From positions 186,001 through 250,000 of the forward strand of contig NFUV01000002.1 in the NCBI GenBank assembly GCA_002127295.1: 64,000 bases of DNA, in the 5' to 3' direction. Both the position numbers and the translations under genes were made by a program. The notes under the pieces are model-generated. The model did not search any database. It saw only the letters and a list, made by a program, of their open reading frames with translations, and was not told the DNA's origin. Position 1 is the first letter of the stretch. Each line of letters opens with the position of its first letter. This DNA is from Chitinophagaceae bacterium IBVUCB2 (lineage in GTDB: Bacteria > Bacteroidota > Bacteroidia > Chitinophagales > Chitinophagaceae). Below are positions 7,702 through 16,793 of the stretch, in pieces.

Positions 7702-10700
7702 TTAATCCAGTTCAATCGGTGGTAAGCCCCGTTTCTCTAACTCTTTTTTATATTGCCGGATCATCTTTTTATTGCTTTTTACCCCGGCACTACTCGACAT
7801 ACCGCTCATGGCAATTTTAATAAGATAATTAATAGCTGACCTGTCACGGTCACGGATAAAGAATACATTCCCAGTCCTTTTTTTATTGTTTTTGCGGATG
7901 ACAAAGGTGTTTGCAGCAAAATTAGCTAACCGGGTGAGTAAGGTTTTTCTGCCTTCTTCTCCTTTTTTTAATAGCTGAATTTTTAAATCTTCATAAAACA
8001 TATTCATTTCGCCGAGAGCAAGATACTCTCTGCCAATGGCACGCATATTTAATGTATCAAACTGCCCTGATAAAACTTTTACTGAAGCCAGCGGTATTAT
8101 TGCAGGATTTAGAACGGTGATGTCACCGGGTTTCATTCTCAATGTCATTAAAAAACCACCCAGGGAATCTGTGTAGGATTCCTTTACCTGTAGTTTGGTC
8201 CAGATGGAATCCATTACATAGCCTGTTGCTTTAATGGTTAAACTATCGGTAGCTGAAAAGTCATAATTTTTTACATTTACCAGTACTACTGAAAGTCGCT
8301 TTACGGGAATGGTACCGGGTAGTTTTGTTTTTTCACTTACTTCTGTGTATTCTACTTCGGCATTGTTAAATGTTATAGAATCAACTGCCATTTGTAGTGG
8401 TAATTGCTTCAGTAATCCTGTAGGAAGTGGTTTAATGATACCGGCATTGAAGGGAAGTTGTTTGTCTTTATAATCGGTAAATACGAACTTATTTATGGTG
8501 ATGTGCTTGCTATTGAGAATATTATTTTGAATATAATTATCTATATCAAGGGGACCAGCTTTTATGGCACCTGATTTAAGAGTGATATAATCTTTTTGAA
8601 AATCCTGCCTGGCGATAAAAGAATCCTTCGCTATTGTGGGCATTAAAGAAAATGAATCAAGCGAAAATATATTGCCATTCCTGTTGAAACCCGCATTATA
8701 CCAACTAAAATTATTATTGCCCCCTGTATAATTTCCGGTAAAATTTTCCAGTGAGAAAGATCTGTTGCCAGACATCAGTTTTCGGATATTATTTATTGAT
8801 GATGATGTGAGGGTGAATTCTTTTATGCGGGCCGTTTGCAAGGCAATACCGATCTTGTTATTGCCGATACTATCCAGTTGAAAATCCCTGACATCAATAT
8901 TACTAACAGTGGCAGACCATACAGGTTGTGCTGTTTCATTATTTTGTAAACTGATATTACGGAGATTTGCCAGCAGCTTGCCATTGCCACTATTGAAAAG
9001 ATTTCCTTTCGGGCTAATATAGGTTGCCTCCGTTACATTGACCGCCAGGTTATTTAATGATAAGGATTGCCCGGTTGTTTGTAAACCGGATAAGAGTAAA
9101 AAATCAGTTGGATTTTTTGTGCCAGCCCATGCAAATCGAAATATGCCGCTATCGGATTGTTGCGAGTATTTAATTTCCGGATTAATAAGTTTTATCTCGC
9201 TGATGTCCACTTTTGGAAATAAGGAGGTTTGCTGCCTTGTTTCCCTACTTGATTGTACAATATCAATAACGGGTCTTGTAATTGTAATTGCATCAATGGC
9301 TAAATTTCCATCCAGTATTTTTTGAATATGAGGCGTAAGGTTTATGATGGGGGCCTGAATATTTACATCAGTTTTACTTGAATTATTACTGAAAACTACC
9401 TGGTTAAAAAGGGAGTTTTGATTGTCAACTATATTATAATTATTAATGGAGGCATTCAAATTTTCATCTTTGACAACTAAATCACTTCCCTTTATTGCTA
9501 ATCCATTCAACAGTAGTTTGCTGCCGGGTTTTTTTATTAATTCGTTAAAAGAAACAGTAGATATAGCAGACGAAATTGTTTTACCTGCTGTTGTTGCATT
9601 GATCATTGTATTGCTGCCTTGCACATTTTTCAGTTCAAGGAAGGAAGAATTGTTTTCCTCCATATTTTCACCTGGAAAAGCTTTAATTGTTACGTTTCCT
9701 TTCTGCCATTTTACACCGTCGGCAAAAATATTTCCGGCTACTTCATCAATCTGCATTTTTTCTACAGCAACATCTTCCAGTAACACCAGCAATTTTTTTG
9801 ATTTATCGCTTACCGAAATATTGCCAGCTCCAAAGCGACCACCTTTCCCTGTATAACGAATGTCATTCAGATTAATATCAAGGTTGCCTGCATGTACACT
9901 TCCTTTTTTAAAACTCAATTGAGAAAGTGAGCTTTTGATACCAGCGATTCTAGTTGAAGTAAGGAGTGAATTACTTTGTACAGATACATTGGCATTTTGT
10001 AATTGTATGCGTAGATCTTTTTTAAGCTTTAAATCAATAGTTCCATCAACCACTTCAAGGTATTGAAGATCCATAAATTCGTTTACTGCTCCCAGCGATT
10101 CAAAAATGGATTGCTTTCCTTTTTTGTTGGACACTGTGTAATCGATCACAGGGTAAAACATAGTTGCCTGGTCTGCTTTCAGCCTGTTATCAAAAACCAG
10201 GTCATCCCAGGAAAGCCCCTGTAAGTTGAATTGAGGAATACTGAATGTATTTAAAATTTTTGCACCTGCTAATTTGGTAAATAAAAAATTGCTTAGTGTG
10301 ATCCGGTCGTCCTTAAAAAGTATACTGTCGAATTTTATATTATAGGCACTGTCTTTAATAAAATTATCATAGTTGCGGATGGCCATTACAAAGCTTTTTA
10401 CTTTGATGGGCTTCTCCGCATCCTGGTCTATACTAAGACCCTGCATCTCAAAACTGTTTTTGCTAAACGTAAAGGAGCTGGGCACATCATTTTTTATGGT
10501 CTTAATATTAAAATCAGCATTGCTTACAATTACATGTGCCAGCTGCAGATCACCGGTTAATTGTTTTATGATATTCTCCAGCTTGGGCGGACTTTTGGTG
10601 CTCGTTCTTTTTCCTGCTTCTACTTCCAGGTTAAACCTTGGATTGATACAGTAAACTGAATCCGCTTTGATAACTTCTGATTTATACAAGGTATCAAAAT

Positions 10701-11541
10701 CGATATTAGTAAGTTTTAAGGCATCAAAGAAAACATTGAATGATGCATTATTGCTATCCGTTCTTACAGCAGCTATGGTGCAACTATCGAACTGTACTAA
10801 TTTGTTTTGCAGGTTGATGCTGAATTTACTGAAGCTGAGCCTATGTCGGCCATCAGGAAAAAGTATATCCTGGTTGGTACTGAGCAGGACCACATTATCG
10901 CTAAATAAGATCTTTTGATTTTTTTCCGGTAGCTCATCATTTACCTGCAGGTTGTCGATAAAGAAATTCAGATTAGTGATCCTGACAGGGGTTTGATCGG
11001 GAGAAATTTTATTAATGAGTGAAAAAGTTCCATTATTTAACTGGAAACGTTTTATCTCCAGCATTTCCAAAGCGTCCTGGATAGAAGTATAGATCTTTCC
11101 CATTTCTTCAGGAATGGAAATATCTCTTTCTATTTTCTCCTCTTTTTTTACTTTAGACCTTAAACGGGTTACTTCGATCAGCGGATTTTGTAGTGTAAGG
11201 GAGTCGATCAGTATTTGCTTACGAAAAATAATGGGATAGATTGATTTCGTTTCCAGTTTGATCTTATCTACCGCAAAGCGATAAGCAGTTTCGCTGTTCG
11301 CTGTATCGGTGCTGGTAAAAACCGCTTTCTCTATTTCTATTTTGCTGCTTAAATAATTGAAACGAAGCTTTTCAATTTTTAGTTTCAATTTATTATTGGA
11401 TTTGGAAGCAACCAGGTCTTCTATTAACCCTTTTGCATGCGCCTGGAACCAAAAGTGAAAGCCAACCAGCAATACGATGAGTATGCCAATGCAAATACTT
11501 GTGATCTTAAGGAATTTTTTACCAGAACGAGTTACTGCCAA
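7702..11541 (-). CDS. Very large AsmA/DUF748-like envelope protein, 1279 aa
   Basis: An N-terminal membrane anchor (about residues 11-33, ITSICIGILIVLLVGFHFWF) is followed by some 1200 residues of repetitive, beta-rich sequence with many short 'L.N..' strands and no cysteine or catalytic motif. This architecture, including the N-terminal 'A.....L..LV......KL.....' region, is that of the AsmA-like/repeating beta-groove family; these proteins sit in the inner membrane, extend into the periplasm and are linked to lipid transport or envelope integrity. The length is at the upper end for such proteins. The C-terminal 60 residues are basic. The family assignment is probable; the exact role is inference. 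Confidence 0.7.
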   Translation of the reverse strand: MAVTRSGKKFLKITSICIGILIVLLVGFHFWFQAHAKGLIEDLVASKSNNKLKLKIEKLRFNYLSSKIEIEKAVFTSTDTANSETAYRFAVDKIKLETKSIYPIIFRKQILIDSLTLQNPLIEVTRLRSKVKKEEKIERDISIPEEMGKIYTSIQDALEMLEIKRFQLNNGTFSLINKISPDQTPVRITNLNFFIDNLQVNDELPEKNQKILFSDNVVLLSTNQDILFPDGRHRLSFSKFSINLQNKLVQFDSCTIAAVRTDSNNASFNVFFDALKLTNIDFDTLYKSEVIKADSVYCINPRFNLEVEAGKRTSTKSPPKLENIIKQLTGDLQLAHVIVSNADFNIKTIKNDVPSSFTFSKNSFEMQGLSIDQDAEKPIKVKSFVMAIRNYDNFIKDSAYNIKFDSILFKDDRITLSNFLFTKLAGAKILNTFSIPQFNLQGLSWDDLVFDNRLKADQATMFYPVIDYTVSNKKGKQSIFESLGAVNEFMDLQYLEVVDGTIDLKLKKDLRIQLQNANVSVQSNSLLTSTRIAGIKSSLSQLSFKKGSVHAGNLDINLNDIRYTGKGGRFGAGNISVSDKSKKLLVLLEDVAVEKMQIDEVAGNIFADGVKWQKGNVTIKAFPGENMEENNSSFLELKNVQGSNTMINATTAGKTISSAISTVSFNELIKKPGSKLLLNGLAIKGSDLVVKDENLNASINNYNIVDNQNSLFNQVVFSNNSSKTDVNIQAPIINLTPHIQKILDGNLAIDAITITRPVIDIVQSSRETRQQTSLFPKVDISEIKLINPEIKYSQQSDSGIFRFAWAGTKNPTDFLLLSGLQTTGQSLSLNNLAVNVTEATYISPKGNLFNSGNGKLLANLRNISLQNNETAQPVWSATVSNIDVRDFQLDSIGNNKIGIALQTARIKEFTLTSSSINNIRKLMSGNRSFSLENFTGNYTGGNNNFSWYNAGFNRNGNIFSLDSFSLMPTIAKDSFIARQDFQKDYITLKSGAIKAGPLDIDNYIQNNILNSKHITINKFVFTDYKDKQLPFNAGIIKPLPTGLLKQLPLQMAVDSITFNNAEVEYTEVSEKTKLPGTIPVKRLSVVLVNVKNYDFSATDSLTIKATGYVMDSIWTKLQVKESYTDSLGGFLMTLRMKPGDITVLNPAIIPLASVKVLSGQFDTLNMRAIGREYLALGEMNMFYEDLKIQLLKKGEEGRKTLLTRLANFAANTFVIRKNNKKRTGNVFFIRDRDRSAINYLIKIAMSGMSSSAGVKSNKKMIRQYKKELEKRGLPPIELD

Positions 11542-11738
11542 GGTGCGGAAATAGTTTAATTATAATTAAGAGTATGTGCCAAATTGAATTATTAGTCTTA
11601 CATAGATATCTGCTATGGTATTAATAATCGTTCCAGTATTTGGTTAGAATACCGGAGATATTATATTTCAGCGGTTTTGGTTGGAATAATGTTACACGAA
11701 CTCGTATAAATTTACTGAAAATCAGCAGCAGTAGCCGC

Positions 11739-11773
11739 AAAAAAGCCGCTTACGATGCAGTAACACGGCTTTT
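11739..11773 (-). terminator. Rho-independent terminator of metG
   Basis: On the minus strand AAAAGCCG and CGGCTTTTTT flank a loop that contains an additional TTAC/GTAA pairing, and the hairpin ends in a T-run. It lies 18 bp after the metG stop codon. Confidence 0.75.
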
Positions 11774-11790
11774 GAAATTAATTTTATCGC

Positions 11791-13911
11791 TTAACTAACG
11801 TTTGAACCCGGTGAAACAGGGTTTTCTGGCTTCAGCAATTGCAGTTTGCCATCGCTGTCTTCTGCAGTTAATATCATTCCCTGGCTTTCGATACCCTTCA
11901 TTTTACGGGGTGCAAGATTGGTAACTACTACTACTTGCTTACCTACCATTTCTTCAGGCGAGTAATGCAATGCAATTCCCGACACAATGGTTCGCTTTTC
12001 AGTACCTAGATCAACTTCTAGCTTCAACAGCTTATCAGCTTTAGCTACTTTTTCGCAGGCAGTTACTGTCCCGGCTTTTAATTCAAGTTTTGCAAAATCA
12101 TCGTATACGATTTCTGCTTTAACGGTCGTTACTTTTGGCTCTTCCATTTTTTTTGGTGTTTCTTGTTTTACCAAACCAGCTTTTAATTTTTCAATTTGTT
12201 CAGCAATCTCTGTGTCTTCTATTTTTCTAAAAAGTAATTGCGGCTCTCTCAAACTATAACCTACACTCAATAGTTTTAATTTACCTGCATTATCCCAATC
12301 AAGCATTTTGTCCACCACTTTCATCATGTACAACATCTTCTTCGCTGTATTGGGTAAAAACGGGTTAATAAGCACAGCAAGGTTGGCACACAGCTGCAAA
12401 CAAATATGTAATGTATTATCAATGCTTTTTTGAGCCGCTATCGACTGAGGACCATCATCGGTCGTCAATTTTGCAACAATCCATGGTTCCTTTTTCTGCA
12501 TGTATTGATTGCCTTTTCTCGACAGGTCAATTATCTGGAACAAAGCATCTTTAAAATGATAGTATTCAATGGCCGATTGGACTTCAGCTTTAGTATTCTC
12601 TATTTCTGCAATCAAGCTCTTGTCATTGTCATCTAAAATATCCTCATGCAGTTTAGGAACTTTTCCTTTGCAGAGTTTGTGCATTAATACAAAGGTTCTG
12701 TTTACAAAATTGCCAAATACAGAAACCAACTCACTGTTAACCGCATCCTGGAATCCCTTCCACATAAACTCACTGTCTTTAGTTTCAGGGGCAATTTGTG
12801 TAAGGTAATAGCGGAGCATATCAACACATTGTCCGCCGCCATTTTCTTTCTTTACAAAATCATTGATATAATCTCTCATTTCCAGCTTCCAGTTACGGCT
12901 GGTGCTCATCTTATCTCCTTCAAGATTCAAAAATTCATTCGCCGGAACATTATCTGGTAGAATATTTCCATGCAATTTGAGCATGATAGGAAAAATAATG
13001 CAATGGAAAACAATATTGTCTTTACCAATAAAGTGTACCAGTTTAGTGTCTTTATCTTCCCAATAAGGTTTCCAATCTTTTTTGTTATTTATTGCCCATT
13101 GTTTCGTAGCACTGATATAACCGATGGGAGCATCAAACCAAACGTAGAGAACTTTCCCTTCGGCTTCTTTTAATGGGACTTTAATTCCCCAATCCAAATC
13201 CCTTGTTACGGCTCTTGATTGCAAACCACCATCGATCCAACCTTTGCATTGGCCGGCAACGGTGGCTCTCCAATCGTCTTTATGTTCTTCAAGAATCCAG
13301 TCTCTTAAGAATTGCTCATGCTTTCCCAAAGGAAGATACCAGTGTGTAGTTTTTTTCTTTACCGGCGTAGCGCCACTCAATGTACTTACAGGGTTTATAA
13401 GCTCATCGGGACTTAATGTAGTACCACAATTTTCGCATTGATCGCCAAAAGCCCTATCGCTTCCGCAATTCGGACATGTACCTTTAATATACCGGTCAGC
13501 TAAAAATGTTTTTGTGCTCTCATCGTAATACTGTTCCGTTTCTTTTGTTTCCAATTCACCTGCATCATTCAGTTTGGTAAAAAACTCTTGTGCCGTTTCA
13601 TGATGAATTGGTTCGCTGGTGCGGTGATAAATATCGAAACTGATATCAAGGTCGCTAAAATCATCTTTTATGGCCTGGTGGTATTTATCAATAATTGCAC
13701 GGGATGTAGTACCTTCTTTCATCGCCTGTATCGGAATGGCAGTTCCATGTTCATCGCTACCGCAAACGAACACCACATCTCTTTTTTGTGCCCGCAGGTA
13801 ACGGGCATAAATATCTGCAGGAATATAGGCACCCGCCAGGTGGCCAACATGTTTCAATCCATTGGCATAGGGCAGGGCAGAAGTGATCAAATATCTTTTT
13901 GGGTCAGTCAT
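11791..13911 (-). CDS. metG: Methionine--tRNA ligase with C-terminal tRNA-binding domain
   Basis: Charges tRNA-Met in the cytoplasm. Visible are the class I HIGH-like motif in ALPYANGLKHVGHLAG, a zinc knuckle with four cysteines (CPNC...CENC), the KMSTS loop in EGDKMSTSRNW, the anticodon-binding helical domain, and a C-terminal EMAP/Trbp111-type domain (KLELKAGTVTACEKV; QVVVVTNLAPRKMKG) used for dimerisation and tRNA binding. The frame is open up to 14004, but the extra 31 residues are polar and outside the family pattern. The ATG at 13911 gives MTDPKRYLITS, the usual N-terminus, and is preferred. Confidence 0.95.
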   Translation of the reverse strand: MTDPKRYLITSALPYANGLKHVGHLAGAYIPADIYARYLRAQKRDVVFVCGSDEHGTAIPIQAMKEGTTSRAIIDKYHQAIKDDFSDLDISFDIYHRTSEPIHHETAQEFFTKLNDAGELETKETEQYYDESTKTFLADRYIKGTCPNCGSDRAFGDQCENCGTTLSPDELINPVSTLSGATPVKKKTTHWYLPLGKHEQFLRDWILEEHKDDWRATVAGQCKGWIDGGLQSRAVTRDLDWGIKVPLKEAEGKVLYVWFDAPIGYISATKQWAINNKKDWKPYWEDKDTKLVHFIGKDNIVFHCIIFPIMLKLHGNILPDNVPANEFLNLEGDKMSTSRNWKLEMRDYINDFVKKENGGGQCVDMLRYYLTQIAPETKDSEFMWKGFQDAVNSELVSVFGNFVNRTFVLMHKLCKGKVPKLHEDILDDNDKSLIAEIENTKAEVQSAIEYYHFKDALFQIIDLSRKGNQYMQKKEPWIVAKLTTDDGPQSIAAQKSIDNTLHICLQLCANLAVLINPFLPNTAKKMLYMMKVVDKMLDWDNAGKLKLLSVGYSLREPQLLFRKIEDTEIAEQIEKLKAGLVKQETPKKMEEPKVTTVKAEIVYDDFAKLELKAGTVTACEKVAKADKLLKLEVDLGTEKRTIVSGIALHYSPEEMVGKQVVVVTNLAPRKMKGIESQGMILTAEDSDGKLQLLKPENPVSPGSNVS

Positions 13912-14116
13912 AATTTTTGTTTTACCGGCTGCATTGCTACTATCAGCTTTGTTGCGAACTTGTTCTGTTATTCTTTTCTTCCATTGGAAGGAGAGAATAA
14001 TCACTCTTCATCGTTCTGTCACTACTAAGCATTTTGCAGAAAAGGCTTTAAGCTTGCAAAAATACCGGAATAGCAAGCATCGCCCAAAATCAACGAAATA
14101 ATGATACCTTAGAGCT

Positions 14117-14124
14117 TATATTTG
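14117..14124 (+). promoter_or_regulatory. Candidate -7 element (TATATTTG) for the 14130 operon
   Basis: Matches TAnnTTTG. With the last G at -7, transcription would begin at the GTG start codon at 14130, suggesting a leaderless message. No good -33 TTG is seen at the expected spacing, so the support is partial. Confidence 0.4.
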
Positions 14125-14129
14125 TATTC

Positions 14130-14393
14130 GTGGCAGTCTTATTTGCGTTAATAGTTTCTACTTCCTTTTTTGGGGCCTATTTCTTGGCAAAACTTTTTTC
14201 ATTAATTAAAGTCCCTTTTTTTGACAACATTTTCTTCAGATGGAGTGTAACCATAATTTTATTTATAGTTATTTATAAACTTTTATTTGCTTGGTTTCCA
14301 GATTTTGGGGCTCTAGTTTTTAGCTTGGTTATTTTGATGTTTCTATCAGTTATTTTATATGCAATTTCTTATAACAAAGCACATAACAAATGA
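14130..14393 (+). CDS. Small integral membrane protein, 87 aa
   Basis: Starts with GTG and contains three hydrophobic segments (about residues 2-25, 38-56 and 60-80), so it should be an inner-membrane protein. Its stop overlaps the start of the downstream L,D-carboxypeptidase by 4 bp (ATGA), which argues for a real, translationally coupled gene. I do not recognise the family. No upstream ATG is available in frame, and a -7-like TATATTTG just ahead of the GTG supports this start. Function unknown; coupling to a murein enzyme hints at an envelope role. Confidence 0.6.
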   Translation: MAVLFALIVSTSFFGAYFLAKLFSLIKVPFFDNIFFRWSVTIILFIVIYKLLFAWFPDFGALVFSLVILMFLSVILYAISYNKAHNK

Positions 14394-15298
14394 TTAAAAT
14401 TCCTCCTTACCTGCAAAAAGGTGATACCATTGGAATAGTTTGTCCCGCTGGCTTTATGCTGTCTGAAAAAGTGCAAACTTGTATGGATACATTACAGCAA
14501 TGGGGCTACCAGGTAAAACTGGGCAAAACCGTTGGTGGCGAATCGCAAACTTATTTTTCAGGTACCGATGAGGAAAGACTAAATGATTTTCAGCAAATGC
14601 TGGATGATGATGAGATAAAAGCTGTGTTATGCGGAAGAGGAGGCTACGGAATGGGGAGAATAATCGATAAGATAGATTTCAAAAAATTTAAAAAACAACC
14701 AAAATGGGTTGTGGGTTATAGTGATATAACCGTTTTTCATTCACACTTGTATTCTAACTATTATATTTCCTCGCTGCATTCGCCTATGGCTGGTGCGTTT
14801 AATGATGAAGGATATAAAAATGAGTTTGTTCTTTCCCTTAAAAATGCATTGGAAGGAAAAAAGATAAAGTATAATTCTGCTCCACATGATTTTAATAAAA
14901 AAGGGGAAGCTGTTGGTGAATTGATTGGCGGCAATCTTGCTTTACTATCTCATCTGGTAGGAACAGAATCTGATATAAAAACAAGAGGGAGAATTCTATT
15001 TATCGAAGATGTAGGAGAGCAGCTCTACAATATTGATCGTATGATGCATCAACTGAAGCGAAGCGGCAAGCTGGCAAAAGTGGCCGGGTTAATGGTGGGT
15101 GGTTTTACAGATACCCAGAATACCGAAAGACCATTCGGCAAAACTGCATATGAGATTATTAACGATCTTATCAAAGAATACGATTACCCGGTTTGCTTCG
15201 ATTTTCCGGTGAGCCATTCTGATAGAAACTATGCATTGAAAGTAGGTGTAGGTTATAAACTTAAGATCACTAAAAGTAAAGTAACCCTGGAAGAGTAA
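14390..15298 (+). CDS. S66 family L,D-carboxypeptidase (LdcA-like murein peptide recycling)
   Basis: 302 residues, the usual length. The S66 catalytic triad is visible: Ser111 in VVGYSDIT, Glu206 in LFIEDVGEQ and His276 in FPVSHSDRN. The nucleophile-elbow region CGRGGYGMGR is also typical. These enzymes remove the terminal D-Ala from murein tetrapeptides during cell-wall recycling. There is no signal peptide, consistent with the cytoplasmic LdcA type; microcin-resistance MccF-type members have the same fold, so the substrate is not certain. It is coupled to the small membrane protein upstream and its stop lies 3 bp from the stop of the converging gene at 15302. Confidence 0.92.
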   Translation: MIKIPPYLQKGDTIGIVCPAGFMLSEKVQTCMDTLQQWGYQVKLGKTVGGESQTYFSGTDEERLNDFQQMLDDDEIKAVLCGRGGYGMGRIIDKIDFKKFKKQPKWVVGYSDITVFHSHLYSNYYISSLHSPMAGAFNDEGYKNEFVLSLKNALEGKKIKYNSAPHDFNKKGEAVGELIGGNLALLSHLVGTESDIKTRGRILFIEDVGEQLYNIDRMMHQLKRSGKLAKVAGLMVGGFTDTQNTERPFGKTAYEIINDLIKEYDYPVCFDFPVSHSDRNYALKVGVGYKLKITKSKVTLEE

Positions 15299-15301
15299 TT
15301 A

Positions 15302-15853
15302 TTAATAATTGGAAGAAAGAATAAATCTTCCACCACCATTTATTTTATAGTAGGTCATATCTCCATACGATTTATCATTGACAATGATTTGATTGTCTTG
15401 AACGATCTGGTAGTCTTTATATAACCAGGAAGAAATATTGTAGAATGACCTTTTGCGATTTCCTGTTACTGCCACCTCTAATGATGAAATATAAGTTCCA
15501 TCTTTTTTTGTGCTTACCAGGTAAACAACTTGTACATTGGAAGTGTCATCTTTCTTTTTTTCTTCTTGCACAAATAGCAAATCAAAATTGGCATGGGAAG
15601 TAAGTTTTCCCGTAATACTGTAGCTGCGATTCTTTAACCTGTTATGCGAACCCGAAGGCAATAAACGGGAGAACCATTTTTTTACAACACTACTATCAAG
15701 TTGCTTGTAGTTGGAATGACCAGCATTAATTTGCAGACTATCAGTGAACTTTAATTCAGAAACTGATTGCAAAAGTGTTGAATAAGTTATTGTGTCCTGT
15801 CCTTTAACTATTGTAGAGGCAAATAAGAAACAGAAAAAAGCGAGGCGTTTCAT
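15302..15853 (-). CDS. Exported hypothetical protein, 183 aa
   Basis: A signal peptide (MKRLAFFCFLFASTIVKGQ) precedes a compact alpha/beta region with strand-rich segments (VQVVYLVSTKKDGTYISSLEVAV) and ends in GGGRFILSSNY. No cysteine or known catalytic motif is visible in the mature part, and I do not recognise the family. The gene has a good phylum-type promoter whose predicted start site falls at the initiator ATG, so its mRNA may be leaderless. Convergent with the L,D-carboxypeptidase gene. Confidence 0.6.
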   Translation of the reverse strand: MKRLAFFCFLFASTIVKGQDTITYSTLLQSVSELKFTDSLQINAGHSNYKQLDSSVVKKWFSRLLPSGSHNRLKNRSYSITGKLTSHANFDLLFVQEEKKKDDTSNVQVVYLVSTKKDGTYISSLEVAVTGNRKRSFYNISSWLYKDYQIVQDNQIIVNDKSYGDMTYYKINGGGRFILSSNY

Positions 15854-15857
15854 GTTT

Positions 15858-15889
15858 CAAAGGTAAGCTAGTAGCTAAAGGAAGACAAT
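15858..15889 (-). promoter_or_regulatory. Promoter of the 15302-15853 gene, possibly leaderless
   Basis: On the minus strand TTG (15888-15886) is followed after 20 nt by TACCTTTG (15865-15858). This fits the Bacteroidota TTTG/TAnnTTTG consensus well. Placing the last G at -7 puts +1 at about 15851-15853, on the ATG itself. Confidence 0.65.
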
Positions 15890-15905
15890 ACCACAAAAGT
15901 GGTAT
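15888..15905. other. Perfect 7-bp hairpin next to the -33 element
   Basis: ATACCAC-AAAA-GTGGTAT. It lies between the end of the alpha/beta hydrolase gene and the promoter of the next gene. There is no T-tract, so it may be an operator or a weak 3' end. Confidence 0.45.
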
Positions 15906-15914
15906 ATTTTCATA

Positions 15915-16727
15915 CTAGTGAAGTAAAGAATCCAGCTTCTGTTTATATAATGGAAACTCACTCAAGTTGTTATGTTTTCCCTTTTCAATTACTATTAATT
16001 CTGTCCCGGACTTTTTTTCTGCTAACCACTTGGCCTGTTTGATCGGGATCACCGCATCTTTTGTTCCATGAAAGATACTGATGGGTGCTTTGATATATTT
16101 AAAATGCTCGAAAGTGGGGAACGAATATTTCGACATCGGCATGACAGGGTACATAAAAAAATAATGCTTTGCTAATGCATCCATGCTATAATAAGGAGTT
16201 TCAAGAATCAATTTTTTGCAATCCCTTACAGAAGCTAATTGTGCAGCTATTCCAGTGCCTAAAGATTTTCCATAAATAATAATATGCTCGGCAGATACTT
16301 TACTGATGGCCATTTTATAAAACGTTAATGCATCGTCATATAAAACTTGCTCTGTTCTTTTACCGGTCGATTTTCCATATCCCGGATAATCAATCATCCA
16401 TACTTCATATCCTTTGCTGGTAAAATCAGTGGCATATTTTGCATAGCGGCTAATATTGGTGCGATTACCATGAAAATAAAGTACAATCCCTTTACTCAAA
16501 GAATCAGGTACAGTGAATTGAACAATGCTCACATTTTTTTTATCTGTTACCGGAATATTTATTTCTTTGAAAGGAATATTAAACTCGTACTGGTAATCAG
16601 CCGGTAATTTTTTGGGATGAAAAATAAATTTCTCTTGTAAAAAATATAAAGCGGTACCTATCATAATATAAACCAGGGTTGCAATACGAAACCATTTCCA
16701 ATACTTCTTTAATCTTATCTTGTTCAT
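15915..16727 (-). CDS. Membrane-anchored alpha/beta hydrolase (COG1073-like)
   Basis: About 270 residues from the ATG at 16727; a longer frame begins with TTG at 16736. An N-terminal membrane segment is followed by the hydrolase fold: oxyanion-hole FHGN, nucleophile Ser155 in YGKSLGTG, acid in HGTKDAVIP and histidine in KGKHNNL. The family holds serine hydrolases of mostly unknown substrate. A close paralogue lies at 18040-18831, on the far side of a lipoprotein gene. A -7-like CATCTTTG just upstream would place the transcription start at the ATG. Confidence 0.85.
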   Translation of the reverse strand: MNKIRLKKYWKWFRIATLVYIMIGTALYFLQEKFIFHPKKLPADYQYEFNIPFKEINIPVTDKKNVSIVQFTVPDSLSKGIVLYFHGNRTNISRYAKYATDFTSKGYEVWMIDYPGYGKSTGKRTEQVLYDDALTFYKMAISKVSAEHIIIYGKSLGTGIAAQLASVRDCKKLILETPYYSMDALAKHYFFMYPVMPMSKYSFPTFEHFKYIKAPISIFHGTKDAVIPIKQAKWLAEKKSGTELIVIEKGKHNNLSEFPLYKQKLDSLLH

Positions 16728-16746
16728 GAGGCGCAAAGATGGAAAT

Positions 16747-16773
16747 AAAAAAGGACATGTGCTCCATGTCCTT
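16747..16773 (-). terminator. Terminator of the lipoprotein gene at 16794
   Basis: AAGGACATG and CATGTCCTT pair perfectly around TGCTC. On the minus strand the stem runs into TTTTTT. It lies 20 bp beyond the stop codon. Confidence 0.75.
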
Positions 16774-16793
16774 GTTAATGACCAATAATAATT

